Shown one piece after another: positions 33,871-44,899 of a stretch of DNA of 64,000 bases. A model generated the notes under the pieces. It had not been told where the DNA came from and did no database searches. It worked only from the letters and a program-made list of their open reading frames with translations. Source of the DNA: Pelobates cultripes (taxonomy: Eukaryota; Chordata; Amphibia; Anura; Pelobatidae); assembly GCA_933207985.1 (NCBI GenBank), contig OW240913.1:99235265-99299264 (forward strand), written 5' to 3'. The position numbers were made by a program, and so were the translations under genes. Position 1 is the stretch's first letter. The number at the start of each line of letters is the position of its first letter.

Positions 33871-35058
33871 CATTTATAATCTGTTAAACCAGATAAATAC
33901 TGACAAAAGTTCCAGTTCTGACAAAACTCAGCTGTGTAATTGACACTACTAAGTAATATTAGTGTTAATGTTTGAACCTCTTCTTATTTGTCGAACATTT
34001 ACCCAATAAAACATCTCCTCAATCCCTTAAAGTGTTAAAATGAAGTCACTTTAGTTTTTTTTATTAGTTTTTTTAAATGAGCAAGTTATTGTTATGAACC
34101 ATAAAATGATATGAACAGTAGCATTTGTAAGAGTTAGACACTTGTTTGACCTTTATTGTACCTTCAAACTAAAATAAAGAGTTTTACTTCAGTGACGATA
34201 ACAGCATTACATGTCTCTGCATGAACCATTTGGGTGCAATGAGCTTACTGAGGTTATAAATGATACAATCAATGGTGATTATATCATTAAGAATTATTAT
34301 AATCATAGGAACTGCAAATCGTGAACATGTAAAATGCTAAAAATGTTCAAGCTGGTATCATTCGGAAATAACCATATAATGAACAACTCCACAGTAACTA
34401 TAAAATGTCAAGGTAGCGGCAACGCTGAAAGGCTAATGTGTGTACAATTATTTCCACATATATTTCCTATGATTTCTTGGGGTAAATTGAGCTTCAAGGT
34501 ATAGGTTGTATAACCATAGAGAAAACATTGTTCACTAAGGTTTGAATGGCCCATACCAAACAGGGCAAACCCATTCGCTGAAAATTGGGACATTTGCCTC
34601 CATTTAACTTTTTTTTAGGCATAAAGAAAAACAAAGATGTACATATGTTGCATAACAAGAGCAGTCATTAGGTAATACCTCCTTTAAAAAAAAATAAAAA
34701 AAATGTAATCAGGCATCAGACTTAAATACACGTCTAAATAATGAGTGAGGTCCGAGCGATTAAACACAAATTATCTAGACATAGGGCTAAGTATCTTAAG
34801 AGTAAAATAATAAAATAGTAAAATAGACTAAACATGCTAGGTTCACAATAGATAATCCCCCTGGAACCACTTGTATACCAGCCAGCACTTTAAAAAAGTT
34901 TAAACAAAGATCTAGCTATTGTAATTTAAAATGGCATCTACAAATATCATCAGGGCAAAAATGCTGTGAGTCAGCACATAATGAAAGAGCTGCAGTCAGC
35001 AGATTCGTCTAAGAGGTATACATAGGTGTGACATTGATAATAGATTGAGAGATAGAGA
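33871..35058. other. Unassigned intergenic sequence
   Basis: AT-rich, no hallmark, no plausible exon. Ends at the Gypsy fragment. Confidence 0.4.
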
Positions 35059-35074
35059 GAGGATCAATCAACGC

Positions 35075-36080
35075 ATGAGACGTGCTAACCTATCCATAGC
35101 CCCTCTCAAGAAATTGCCATCTTCTCAAGATCTTGTCCAAATATTCTTGCGTGAAATCTTTAGGCTACATGGGGTACCGAAAAACATAGTTTCTGACAGA
35201 GGTATCCAATTTATTTCTAGATTTTGGTGTGCTTTCTGTAAACAGTTGGACATAGAACTTTCTTGTTCCTCTTTGTATCACCCTCAGACCAAATGGGCAT
35301 TGGAGAGATCCAATCAGGCCTTAGAGTCCTATTTACATTGTTTTATTGATGCAAATCAGTCGAACTGGTCTGAACGCTTGTCCATGGCTGAATTTGCCAG
35401 GAACAATGCGATTCACAAATCCTCTAATTTTAGCCCCTTTTTTGTAAATAAGGGTTATCATCCCACTGTATTGCCTTCTGATTTTTCAGGCACTGATATT
35501 CCTGCTTTGGACGCCCGTTTAGCCTCTGTCCGAGACACTTGGGCTTCAGTGCATTAAGCATTGCAGTCAGCCTCTAGACGTGCTAAAGTCCAGGCTGACA
35601 AGCGGTGTGGTGCCAATCCTGTCTATCAAGTAGGAGACAGGGTCTGGCTTTCCACGCGTCATATTAAACTACAAGCTCTTTCCATAAAACTGTCTCCTTG
35701 ATACATAGGGCCTTACCGTGTCCTTCGATGCATTAATCCTGTGACATATTGATTGGCCCTCCCTGCACACATGAGAATTGCTAACACATTCCATGTGTCT
35801 CTGTTGAAGCCTCTTACTTGTAATCGGTACACAAAACTGGTCACTCCTCCTTCTGCCTTTAGTGGTTGATGGACAGGAGGAATATGAAGTTTGCTCTATT
35901 TTGGATTCCAAGATATCTAGAGGTTTTTTGTCTTATTTGATAGGCTGGAAGGGGTACAGACAGGAAGAACGTAGCTGGGTTCCTGCTGATAGGGTCCATG
36001 CTCCCTGTTTTGGCAGGTTGTTTCACAACCGCTTTTCTAACAAGCCAGCTCCTTCCCACCCAGTGGGCGGTCTTCGAGTG
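35075..36080 (+). pseudogene. Gypsy integrase and chromodomain relic
   Basis: Integrase inserts the element's cDNA; the chromodomain can steer it to marked chromatin. The frame at 35045-35557 begins inside the core at PLKKLPSSQDL and holds LHGVPKNIVSDRGIQF, with the second catalytic aspartate in SDRG. YHPQTKWALERSNQALE follows, with the catalytic glutamate kept although the usual NGQTER reads KWALER. The first catalytic aspartate lies upstream and is lost. After a stop at 35556 and further stops near 35700-35750, the frame at 35862-36059 gives a chromodomain: EEYEVCSILDSKISRGFLSY, then LIGWKGYRQEERSWVPADRV. Its aromatic residues are typical. Truncated and interrupted, hence inactive. Confidence 0.88.
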
Positions 36081-36088
36081 GTGGGTAC

Positions 36089-36662
36089 TGTCACAGCCCC
36101 CGGCTCGCCGCGAGGTTCGGCCGCACCCGGCCGGTGCAACCGTGCCTACGAACTGAGCCTACCTGCTCAGCAGTGAGTCGGGAAGCGCTCCGCCAGATCC
36201 TCCTGCATGCCTGCCCTTAATCAATATGGTGTCGACCACGCTGTCGCAGCCATATATAGCCCTGGCCCCAGGCTCGCGCGACCGTGCGTGTGACATCACG
36301 ACACCGACGCACACTCACGTTCTGTGGTCAGATGTCACACTCTGACCAATCACAGCCAAAGTAGAGATATTTAAATCCCTGAAGTTCCCTGGATCATTGT
36401 CCTGTCGTGGTTTCCATTCCTGGTTCCTGAGAGTGCGTTTTCTTGTCCTGTTTTTGATATTCCTGGTATTTGGACCTTGGCTATTCCTGACTATTCTGAT
36501 TTCTGGTTTCCCTGACTTGGCTTGTTAAACGATATTGTGTATTTCTGGCTTACTTGACCTCGGCTATCCCTTGACCATTCTCTGTCATTAACGTATTAGT
36601 CCATCCATTTAAAGGACCAGTTTACATTCTATCCTTTTCTGTTCTCTCTATGTAGATGTTAC
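36089..36662 (+). repeat. Gypsy 3' LTR
   Basis: TG start at 36089, GC-rich first part with CpGs ('cggctcgccgcgaggttcgg'), 'catatatagccctgg' at about 36249 as a possible TATA region, then pyrimidine-rich sequence. The end is placed by the TGT...ACA rule only. Confidence 0.55.
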
Positions 36663-36699
36663 ATAGTTCTGCCTGCTGGACCACACTAGCAAGACATAA

Positions 36700-37292
36700 G
36701 GTCTTGGCGTACAGCTTCGTGTCTATATTAAAAAGTGAGATGTGGTGGGGATTTGCACATATGGTTGTTTTTTTGCCTGGTTTGGGCAGGGTAGCTATGT
36801 GTGCCAAAAGTATTTCTTTAGGTAGGGCTCCCACTTAGAAGCATGTATTGAATAGTCTCAACAAATGAGGGGCTAGTTGGTCTTGGAAGGATTTGTAGTA
36901 ATTTGCTGGTAGGCCATCCCGCACTGGGCTCTTGGCTAAAGGCAGAGCCTGAATGTGTCTATGAAGTACCTCAAGTGTAATTGATTTTGTAAGTTGCGGT
37001 ATATTTTCTTCTGGAATTCTGGGTAATTGGATTGAGTCTAGGAATGTGTTGATTTGCGATGATGTTGTGGTGTGGGTGGTAGTGCCATCTTTTAAATTGT
37101 AAAGTGAGCTATAATAGCAAATTCCTGAACAATTTGGTCAGAATTCACGATTTTTTGTCTTTGAGCTGAGAATATATATACTAGTTTAGCAGACATCGTT
37201 CTCTTTTTCAGTTGGGAGGCCAAGACAGCTCCTGCTCTATCACCTTGGCTTCCTGAAGTGCCATGCGACATTTGTGGGAAGAGTTGAGACAC
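36700..37292 (-). pseudogene. L1 ORF2 fragment (linker and RT start)
   Basis: The frame at 37092-37292 holds GDRAGAVLASQLKKRTMSAK, typical of the L1 linker before the RT. Near 36900 the minus strand gives a PGPDGLPANYYK-like stretch. The frame at 36622-36834 holds LPKEILLAHIATLPKPGKK and PHHISLFNIDTKLYAK, matching the conserved RT start. Homology fades near 36700, just after the Gypsy LTR. Catalytic blocks are absent. Confidence 0.75.
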
Positions 37293-37559
37293 TTAGTATT
37301 TAGGGGGAAAAAATGTAAGTATCACTGGGAAGTATTGTGAAGCTTTTTGGTAGTATGTGTCTTCTCTCATTTCATTTTTGTCTATCTTAGTTACTTATGG
37401 TCTTTGCCATTGGTCTGGTCCCACTCCCGCTCTACCATTATTCCTTGCATTTTCTTTTTCATTATGTTTCCTTTTGTTTAACCCTCTCATTGCGTTATAG
37501 CTCCCTAGATCTCGCAGGTATCAAATTTCCTTAGGGTAGTTATATTTCGACCTTGAAGT

Positions 37560-38200
37560 GTCACGGTCCTCACATACTCATATGCATCAGTTCACAAGAC
37601 TATACCAATAATGAGATAAAATTAAAAAACAAGAAAACAACCAAACTATAACTATATACAGGTGCCCGCTAACTATAGGCATCTTCCCCCCAAGCACCCA
37701 GGTAAGGGCTATATAAGAAAAAATTATAGTGTAAATTAGGTACACCGTATCGGCTCCATAGTGGGCCTGGTGGAGGCGTGAGCGCTAGGTGTGAAAAATA
37801 AATTAAACATACTGAACACAGGGCCAGAACATCAGTGACCATGGATGTTTGGCTAGAAAGAGTAAATTTCCCAAAATGTATAAAGCTACTGCATGGCCTA
37901 TATGGGTGCCAAGAGTTCACACATTTAAACCTTTCTGTGTACTTTAAGTACATTAACGTACATTAAAACCTTAGTGAAATGTTTTTATTTTTTATTTTTT
38001 TCATCATTATGAATGCTAGTCAATTTCAAGGTTTTATACCATGGCAGACACGTTGACATTTAAATCAACTTCCCAGTTTCTTACTCCTATAAACTATGGG
38101 CAATGCTGCCCAATCTAACAGACATTTAAGAAGAAACAAAATAAACACAAACAATGAAAAGGCATATCTGTAGCAATAATACTGTAACGGTCCAACTTGA
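37560..38200. other. Unclear segment inside the L1 copy
   Basis: The minus-strand frame 37669-37953 has no motif I recognise. It may be diverged L1 sequence or a separate insertion. Confidence 0.3.
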
Positions 38201-38421
38201 AAACTTAAGGACTAGAAAGGTGTTCAAACAAAGTTTTGTCACTTCATCGCCACTTCGTCACCACTACTCTGCCACTCCCCTGTCACTCGAGTTGGAGGTG
38301 GTGTTGCATTTCTCGATGTAGGTTCCTCCTGTGTCAGGTGAATATTTCATTGTGGTAGTACTTTATGACCTTCCTCCTGTGTAGAAATAACTTTATCAGC
38401 TCAATTTCTGTGGACAATAAG

Positions 38422-39269
38422 TCAGGTAGGAAAGCCCCACTTATATGGGATCTGTGCCTCTCTCAGTGCTCTCGTGATAACACCAAAGGACCTTCTTTTG
38501 GCTAAAGTGGCAGGGGACAGGTCAGCAAAGAGATGTATTCCAGCAAATCGTCCCGTCAAGCGTGTGGGGTCTCGAGCCGCCTGCATCAGCCTCTCCTTGA
38601 CACTAAAACAATGGATCCTCACGATAGTGTCATGTGGGGATGCTGCAGGGAGATTTTGTGGTTTCATGAGCCTATAAACCCTGTCTACTTATAGCTCATG
38701 AGCTGAGGTGCCAGGCAGTAATGTTTTAAAAAACTGCTCAAGGTAATCATTTAATTCTGGTCTTCTGATATGCCTCTCAGTCTGATGTTATTCTTGGGGG
38801 CTCTATCCTCCAGGTCAGTGACTTTAGTCAAGTAGTTGCAGCTTAGTAGAGAAGTTGGTGTAGGCAACGGCCAGTGTGTTGTGGGCCTCTATGATTTCTT
38901 CTGCATTATCTTCTAAATGAGCTGTGCGCCCTCCAATAGCTGGAGATCCCTTCATATGTCAGAGGCAAGCTTTTGAAAATCTGACCTTATGGTTGTTTTC
39001 ATGTCCTCTAGCAGCTGGTGTAGATTGCTATCAGCTGCTGGCAGGTCAGATCACTGCGGCCAGATTCTGAAGTAGGAGAGTGTGTCTCCTGCGCCATGTT
39101 GGGTGTGCTTGCTCGGCGGTGACAGGGCCGATATCTGGACAATTGGAATTTTGTGCTTAATTTTTCTTGCCGATCTTCTCACCATCGATTCACCTGGTCT
39201 CTGCTCTGCACTTAGAGGTAAGTTGAGAAAATAGTATTGTGTGGAATCACGCTGTTTTGCTGCGGTCAC
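38422..39269 (-). pseudogene. L1 ORF1 fragments
   Basis: The frame at 38422-38667 has IVRIHCFSVKERLMQAARD and IHLFADLSPATLAKRRSFGV, followed by YKWGFP. These are hallmark stretches of the L1 ORF1 RNA-binding protein, covering the end of the RRM and the C-terminal domain. The frame at 39051-39269 probably gives the ORF1 N-terminus (SARKIKHKIPIVQ). Coiled-coil sequence between them is frameshifted. Confidence 0.8.
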
Positions 39270-39784
39270 CGACGGAGCTCTTGCCCTATGTGGCTATCAG
39301 ATCTTGGCCACGCACCCTGCGTTCACCATTTTAAGCAGTGTGGGTGCATCTAGGCAAGAGGTAGGAGCGGGTGTCTGGATCTGCTTGTTTGGCATGATTC
39401 GGTCCAGTGTGGATAAGGATAACCCCCACCGGTCAAGAGGGGGGGAATAGAGGATAAGTGGGATAAGTGGGACTGCGCCGCCGAGGTAAAGGTGAGGAGG
39501 GCATCCTTCTCTCCCCAACTGTCACCCGCAGGCCACAACAAACTACCATGGGTTCCCGGTAGCTAAAAGTCCCAAGTGAGGTATCAGAAAGCTTGCCAGG
39601 ACACCCCCAGTGTGGGTAAAGTACTTTGGCTATAGTACCAGCTTGGTATTTGGAAATATTCTCAGGAAAAAATAATACAACAGTACACCTCAAGTGAATG
39701 CACACAGGTAATACCTAACACGGTATGTAAAATTCAGGTCAAACAGATGAATTTTAACTGTGAAGAGCTGAATCAGGCTCTATC

Positions 39785-41305
39785 TAGGGAGCTAGAGGGT
39801 GACTTCACAGGCACCCTGGAGCTCCTTATATAAAGCCTGATATGGCTCTTCACACCTTCTTTATTGTAATATTGGGGTCTTGTTGACCCCCATAGAGTTT
39901 TTCTTTATTTATTTTTTAAACAATTTTATGTGTTGACTGATTAGCAAGTACTGTCAAACAACCACTTAATAAACCCTTGCATTACTGAGGGTTATTTAAA
40001 TATTTCCCCACCGACTGCTTATGCTGCCATTTGGCAGTTGACAGTTTCAAACAGACTAGTATCAATGTACATTAAGTACTGTGGATCTAATATTTTATAT
40101 GCCTGGAATATTTCTATATTTATTTTTAAAAGGCCTGTTTTCAAAGCTAGCAGTACTTCTGAATGGCAATTTAAATGGGAACTTTAGACACATAAGGTGT
40201 AAGAATACAAAAATAATAATTCTGATATTTTATTATACCTGATACACGCATTTTGCCCAAATTGCACAAGACACTAGCACTATAGTTTCGCCTCTGCCTC
40301 TCCCTCTTCAGACAGGAAGAAAAAGAAAACCTAGGAAACATACAAGCATGTGTACCTTCCCTAAAACCCACAACATTGAGTTGCTTCTCTCTTACAGTAA
40401 AAACATGAAACACTTTTGTAGGAAAGAATGGAAACCTGGGTCAATCTTTATTCTTTCAGATGTGTTATCTTTTTCTCTCATGAATGAAGCAGTTAATGGA
40501 CTAAAGTGCTAGTGCACATGAATTGTCATATGGATTTGTATAGAGCTATGTATTAATATCTGCCTTTACTTCACTGTTCTACATATTTCATAAACCTTTA
40601 TTGCACAGCAGGGAATTAGGTAATACTACAGAGCCCCACTGATATCATTATAAGGATCAAGACTGGCAGAGTGATCTCAATTACTCACTGGTTCCTGCAG
40701 ATGGTATTGGAGAATCTGAAGATCCTGGGGATTTGCATAAAACGACAGGCATTCAAAGATGAGTTTGTTAATTTGTTTGTTTTGTCATGTGTTATATCAT
40801 AATGCATTAAAATAAAGAAGAAATCAACATAATTTTCAAACAGAAAAATGACAAATGCCCCCTTATATACTAATTGTGGTGAGCAAGACGTATCTAAATG
40901 CAGAAGCATATCCAAGACACGTATCTCCTGACCTAGTTCTCTGACCTAATTTAAACATCAATTTATACCTTATGGAGAATTCAGAATGTCTAATGTAAAT
41001 CTTTCTATGTGTTTAATCTCATACTTTCTAAATAGGGAAACAGACTAAATCCGAATAAATAGTATGCATTAAATGACTGTTTTCTGCTGCATCTCCAGTG
41101 ACATAATCATCTACATACTTTAGACCCATGGGTCTCCTTTAATATTCTCTTGTAGAAGTTCTGAGGTTTATGGGATAAGAATCTCTTCCTGGTTAGAGAG
41201 GAATATGCATGCAGACTAAACAGCGCATTGAGGGGAACTTTGACATTAATTATTATTATAATTGCGTAAATTTTAATGCATGTTTTAGCCAATGCATACA
41301 AAATA
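39785..41305. other. Unassigned intergenic sequence
   Basis: AT-rich with no transposon hallmarks that I recognise. The stretch 40470-40690 is balanced in composition and could be conserved non-coding DNA, without real support. Confidence 0.35.
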
Positions 41306-41328
41306 TGGGATACCGTATATACTCGAGT

Positions 41329-41568
41329 ATAAGACGAGTTTTTCAGCACATTTTTTGTGCTGAAAAAGCTCCTCTCGTCTTATACTGGAGTTACTGTCTT
41401 ATTGCCATAATACAGACTAGGACCGCCGGGCTCATTACAAGCTCGGCGGTCCTGTTGGGGGCTGGTAGCAAGCTGTTACTTACCTTTACAGCAGCTCCTA
41501 AACTTACCTTTACAGTGGAGCTGAACGGAGCTGCTGTAAAGGTAAGTAACAGCTTGCTCCCAGCCCCC
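41329..41568. repeat. Series of three hairpins
   Basis: Hairpin 1 (about 41329-41384): 'ataagacgag' outer arms and 'tttttcagcaca' inner arms. Hairpin 2 (41419-41453): 'ggaccgccgggc' with 'gctcggcggtcc'. Hairpin 3 (41457-41498 with 41527-41568): 42-nt arms, one mismatch, containing 'gttacttacctttacagcag'. All lie in the left part of the TA-flanked element. Confidence 0.85.
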
Positions 41569-41766
41569 CTCCTGCACTGCCCATCCACTGGACCACCAGG
41601 GAATAATATAGCCCCCCTCCCTGGCCATGTATCAAGCAGAGAGGGGAGACAAAAAAAATAAAAAAAAATATTAATAATATTATAATAAAATAAAATAAAA
41701 ATTTAATATTAAAAAAAATAATAATAATAATACATAAATAGAAAATGCCCACCCCCCACCAAGGTT

Positions 41767-43910
41767 CAGGGCCGGCCTTAGGGGTGTGCGAGCTGTGCGG
41801 CCGCACAGGGCGCCATGGCAGCAGGGGGCGCCCTATGGCTGACACAGCTTGCACACCCCCTGCCCTCTACCAGGGCTTAGCAGCGAAAGAGACTGTAGGA
41901 GGCGGAGCCAAGCAGCCGATGGGGGCGGAGCCAAGTGGTCGGCGGGGGCGGAGCTAACCGAGGCCTGAATCTGCTGCCTGGTAAGTGAGACCATAGTGCC
42001 CCTGCTCCCCCTATAGTACCCCTGTTCCCCATCTATCCCTATAGTGCCCCCTCTACCCCTATAGTAACCCTGTTCCCAATGTATCCCTTTAGTGCCCCCC
42101 TCTTCCCCTATAGTGCCCCCTCTTCCCTATCGTAACCCTGTTCCCCATCTATCCCTATAGTGCCCCCCTCTTCCCCTATAGTAATCCTGTTCCCCATCTA
42201 TCTCTATAGTGCCCCCCCTCTACCCCTATAGTAACCCTGTTCCCCATCTATCCCTATAGTGCCCCCCTCTTCCCCTATAGTGCACCCTCTACCCCTATAG
42301 TACCCCCTCTTCCCCTATAGTAATCCTGTTCCCCATCTATCTCTATAGTGCCCCCCCTCTACCCCTATAGTAACCCTGTTCCCCATCTATCCCTATAGTG
42401 CCCCCCTCTTCCCCTATAGTAACCCTGTTCCCCATCTATCCCTATAGTGCCCCCCTCTTACCCCTATAGTAACCCTGTTCCCCATCTATCCCTATAGTGC
42501 CCCCTCTACTCCTATAGTAACCCTGTTCCCCATCTATCCCTATAGTGCCCCCTATCCCTATAGGGCCCCCCTCTACCCCTATAGTAACCCTGTTCCCCCT
42601 CTACCACTAAAGTGACCCCCCTCTACCCCTATAGTACCCCTGTTCCCTATAGTGCCCCCTCTACCCCTATAGTACCCCTGTTCCCCATATATACCTATAG
42701 TGCCCCCTCTACCCCTATAGTGCCCCCATCTACACCTATAGTGCCCCTGCTCCCCTTATAGTACCCCTGTTCCCCATCTATCCCTATAGTGCCCCCATCT
42801 ACACCTATAGTGCCCCTGCTCCCCTTATAGTACCCCTGTTCCCATCTATCCCTACAGTGCCCCTGCTCCCACTATAGTACCCCTGTTCCCCATCTATCCC
42901 TATAGTGCCCCCATCTACACCTATAGTGCCCCTGCTCCCCTTATAGTACCCCTGTTCCCATCTATCCCTACAGTGCCCCTGCTCCCACTATAGTACCCCT
43001 GTTCCCCATCTATCCCTATAGTGCCCCCTCTACCCCTATAGTGCCCCTGCTCCCCCTATAGTACACCTGTTCCCCATCTATCCCTATAGTGCCCCCCTCT
43101 ACCCCTATAGTGCCCCCTCTACTCCTATAGTGCCCCTGCTCCCCCTATAGTACCCATGTTCCCCATCTATCTCTATAGTTCCCCCTATCTACCTCTATAG
43201 TGCCCCTGCTCCTCGATCTACCCCTATAGCACCCCTGCTCCCCATCTACCCCTATAGTGCTTCCCCATTTACCCCTATAGTGTACCTGATCCCTCCATCT
43301 ACCCCTATAGTGCCCATGCTCCTTATCTATCCCTATTGTGCCCATGCTCCCCCTATATTGCCATTGTTCCCTGTCTACCCTAGTGACACTGCTCCCCTTA
43401 TCTACTGCTATAGTGCATTGCTCCCACATCTACCCCAGTGCCCCTGCTCCCCCTATCTACTGCTATAGTGAACAAAAATCACACACGGTCAATACACACA
43501 CATATCAGACACAGTCAATACACCCATTACAAATATGGCACACAGAGAACACATCACACAATCACGTCTGACACACACATGATAAATGTAGCTGTCTTCC
43601 GAGTTCCGGCCAATCAGAACGTTGCCGCGGATTACCACAGGAAAGCTCTGATACTGTAAGTGCCTGAGCTCAGGAGACAGTTGCTGATGGTCTGCACCCA
43701 GTGAAGGCACCGACCATATTCCCAGCAAACTGTATCACCAGAGATCAGCATGCCCTCCCTCCATGCAAGGTAATGACAGGGAAGAGGTGATAAATATTTG
43801 TTAATTGTTAAATTTTCATTTAATAAATCCCCTATACACATGGATGGCGGGGGGGGGGGGGCTGTTAAGATTTTTCGCACAGGGCGCCTGAAGGCCTAAG
43901 GCCGGCCCTG
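41767..43910. mobile_element. hAT-like element carrying a 1.5-kb minisatellite
   Basis: Left end CAGGGCCGGCCTTAGGGGTG; complement of the right end CAGGGCCGGCCTTAGGCCTT. Both then lead to 'gcacagggcgcc'. Flanks CCAAGGTT (41759-41766 and 43911-43918) are a perfect 8-bp target duplication. The left interior has three 'ggcggagc(c/t)aa' words at about 41900-41955. A repeat array fills 41990-43480. No transposase. Confidence 0.9.
41990..43480. repeat. Minisatellite of 'ctatagtgccccc' units
   Basis: The array alternates 'cccctatagtgccccctcta' and 'cccctatagtaaccctgttc' followed by 'cccatctatcc'. The basic unit is about 22-25 bp and higher-order blocks are about 48 bp (first part) and about 72 bp (second part). 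G is rare on this strand except in 'agtg'. Open frames on either strand here are repeat products. Confidence 0.92.
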
Positions 43911-44282
43911 CCAAGGTTACACACTCTGCATCACATACACAAACACACTCTGCATCATATACACACACTGCATTCATACTCACACACTGTATTATATACA
44001 CACACACACACTGAATTCATTATATACACACACTGTAAATAAATATTCAATTAATATAATTTTTGGGGGATCTCATTTTAGTTAGAAATTTACCAGTAGC
44101 TGCTGCATTTCCCACCCAAGCCTTATACTCAAGTCAATACGTTTTCCCAGTTTTTTGGGGTAAAATTAGGGGTCTCGACTTATATTCGGGTCGACTTATG
44201 CTCGAGTATATACGGTACTTTTTACACTGTATTTTCACTTAGACGCTAGCAATAATAATATAAAAATGGGGCAAAAAAAACT

Positions 44283-44762
44283 TAAATGGACACTCTGGAC
44301 CCCCAAAGAAATTTAGCTTGATGAAATGCTTCATGTGTAAAGAGTGTGTTCTCTTTTTTCATTTTACAAAATGTGGAGATTTCAGTAGAAATATGCACTT
44401 TTATGAATTAACCTTGTTACCCCCCCCCCCTCACTCCCCTCCCCAGCTTTTAAACAAACAATTGGTTCTGTTACATGGAGCTAAACTCAAGTGGCAGCAA
44501 TTGCTCAGAGCATCTGACTTGCAAAGACTTCTCATTGAGTTGCATTGGAAAGTTTGTAATTGGACAGCCACAGAAAGTTTGGGCTGTGCATGAACGGTAG
44601 GGGAGGAAGGGGAGGAAATGCAGCAAACAAGAGAACTGCAGCTTTTTGCAGGCATTTTTAGATATATCTCTAATGAAAAAATGCACAATAAATGCATGCA
44701 TGTTTTTATTTGGGTAATATACACTAAATATTTTTTTTTATTTGGGCTGTAGAGTGTAATTT
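44283..44762. repeat. Probable MITE
   Basis: 'aaatggacactctggacccc' at the left and 'gggctgtagagtgtaatttt' at the right are loosely inverted ('acactct' and 'agagtgt'). I associate this layout with a high-copy frog MITE. A C10 run is at about 44420-44429. Confidence 0.45.
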
Positions 44763-44899
44763 TAAGATCTTTAAATATATTGTGTGCTAATATGTATTTT
44801 TGTCCCTGAATCTAGAAAAATATTTACATGCTTTCTTATCCCCTGTTGTTGAGAATGGAAGTACATGAATTCAGAAACTATATTTTTTAAGTTTGTTTA

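Larger units (their letters stand above)
35059..36662 (+). mobile_element. Gypsy chromovirus, 3' end only
   Basis: The integrase core, C-terminal region, chromodomain and an LTR are in the expected order on the plus strand. The 5' part (gag, protease, RT, RNase H, integrase start) is missing upstream of about 35070. The LTR starts TGTCACAGCC at 36089, directly after the chromodomain. Its end is uncertain; TTACA at about 36662 is my best guess. Confidence 0.8.
36690..39780 (-). mobile_element. L1-like LINE, internally deleted
   Basis: On the minus strand, from the 5' side: a CpG-bearing leader (39430-39780), ORF1 fragments (39269 to 38422), an inter-ORF region, a linker fragment (37292-37092) and the start of the RT (36834-36700). 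The endonuclease is not recognisable, so a large internal deletion or divergence lies between 38.2 and 37.3 kb. This is a different family from the 1-2990 copy, judging from the RT start. Confidence 0.7.
41311..44217. mobile_element. TA-flanked DNA transposon, split by a hAT element
   Basis: Left end TACCGTATATACTCGAGTAT and complement of right end TACCGTATATACTCGAGCAT are inverted repeats flanked by TA. Without the nested element (41767-43918) it is about 755 bp. The left part holds three hairpins and the right part CA-rich sequence. I recognise the 'tatactcgagtataag' terminus from many vertebrate genomes but will not name the superfamily. Confidence 0.75.

Noticed and set aside
42000..43480. 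CRISPR-like array (regular short repeats)
   Set aside because: Units are contiguous without unique spacers, and the genome is vertebrate. It is a minisatellite within a hAT-like element.
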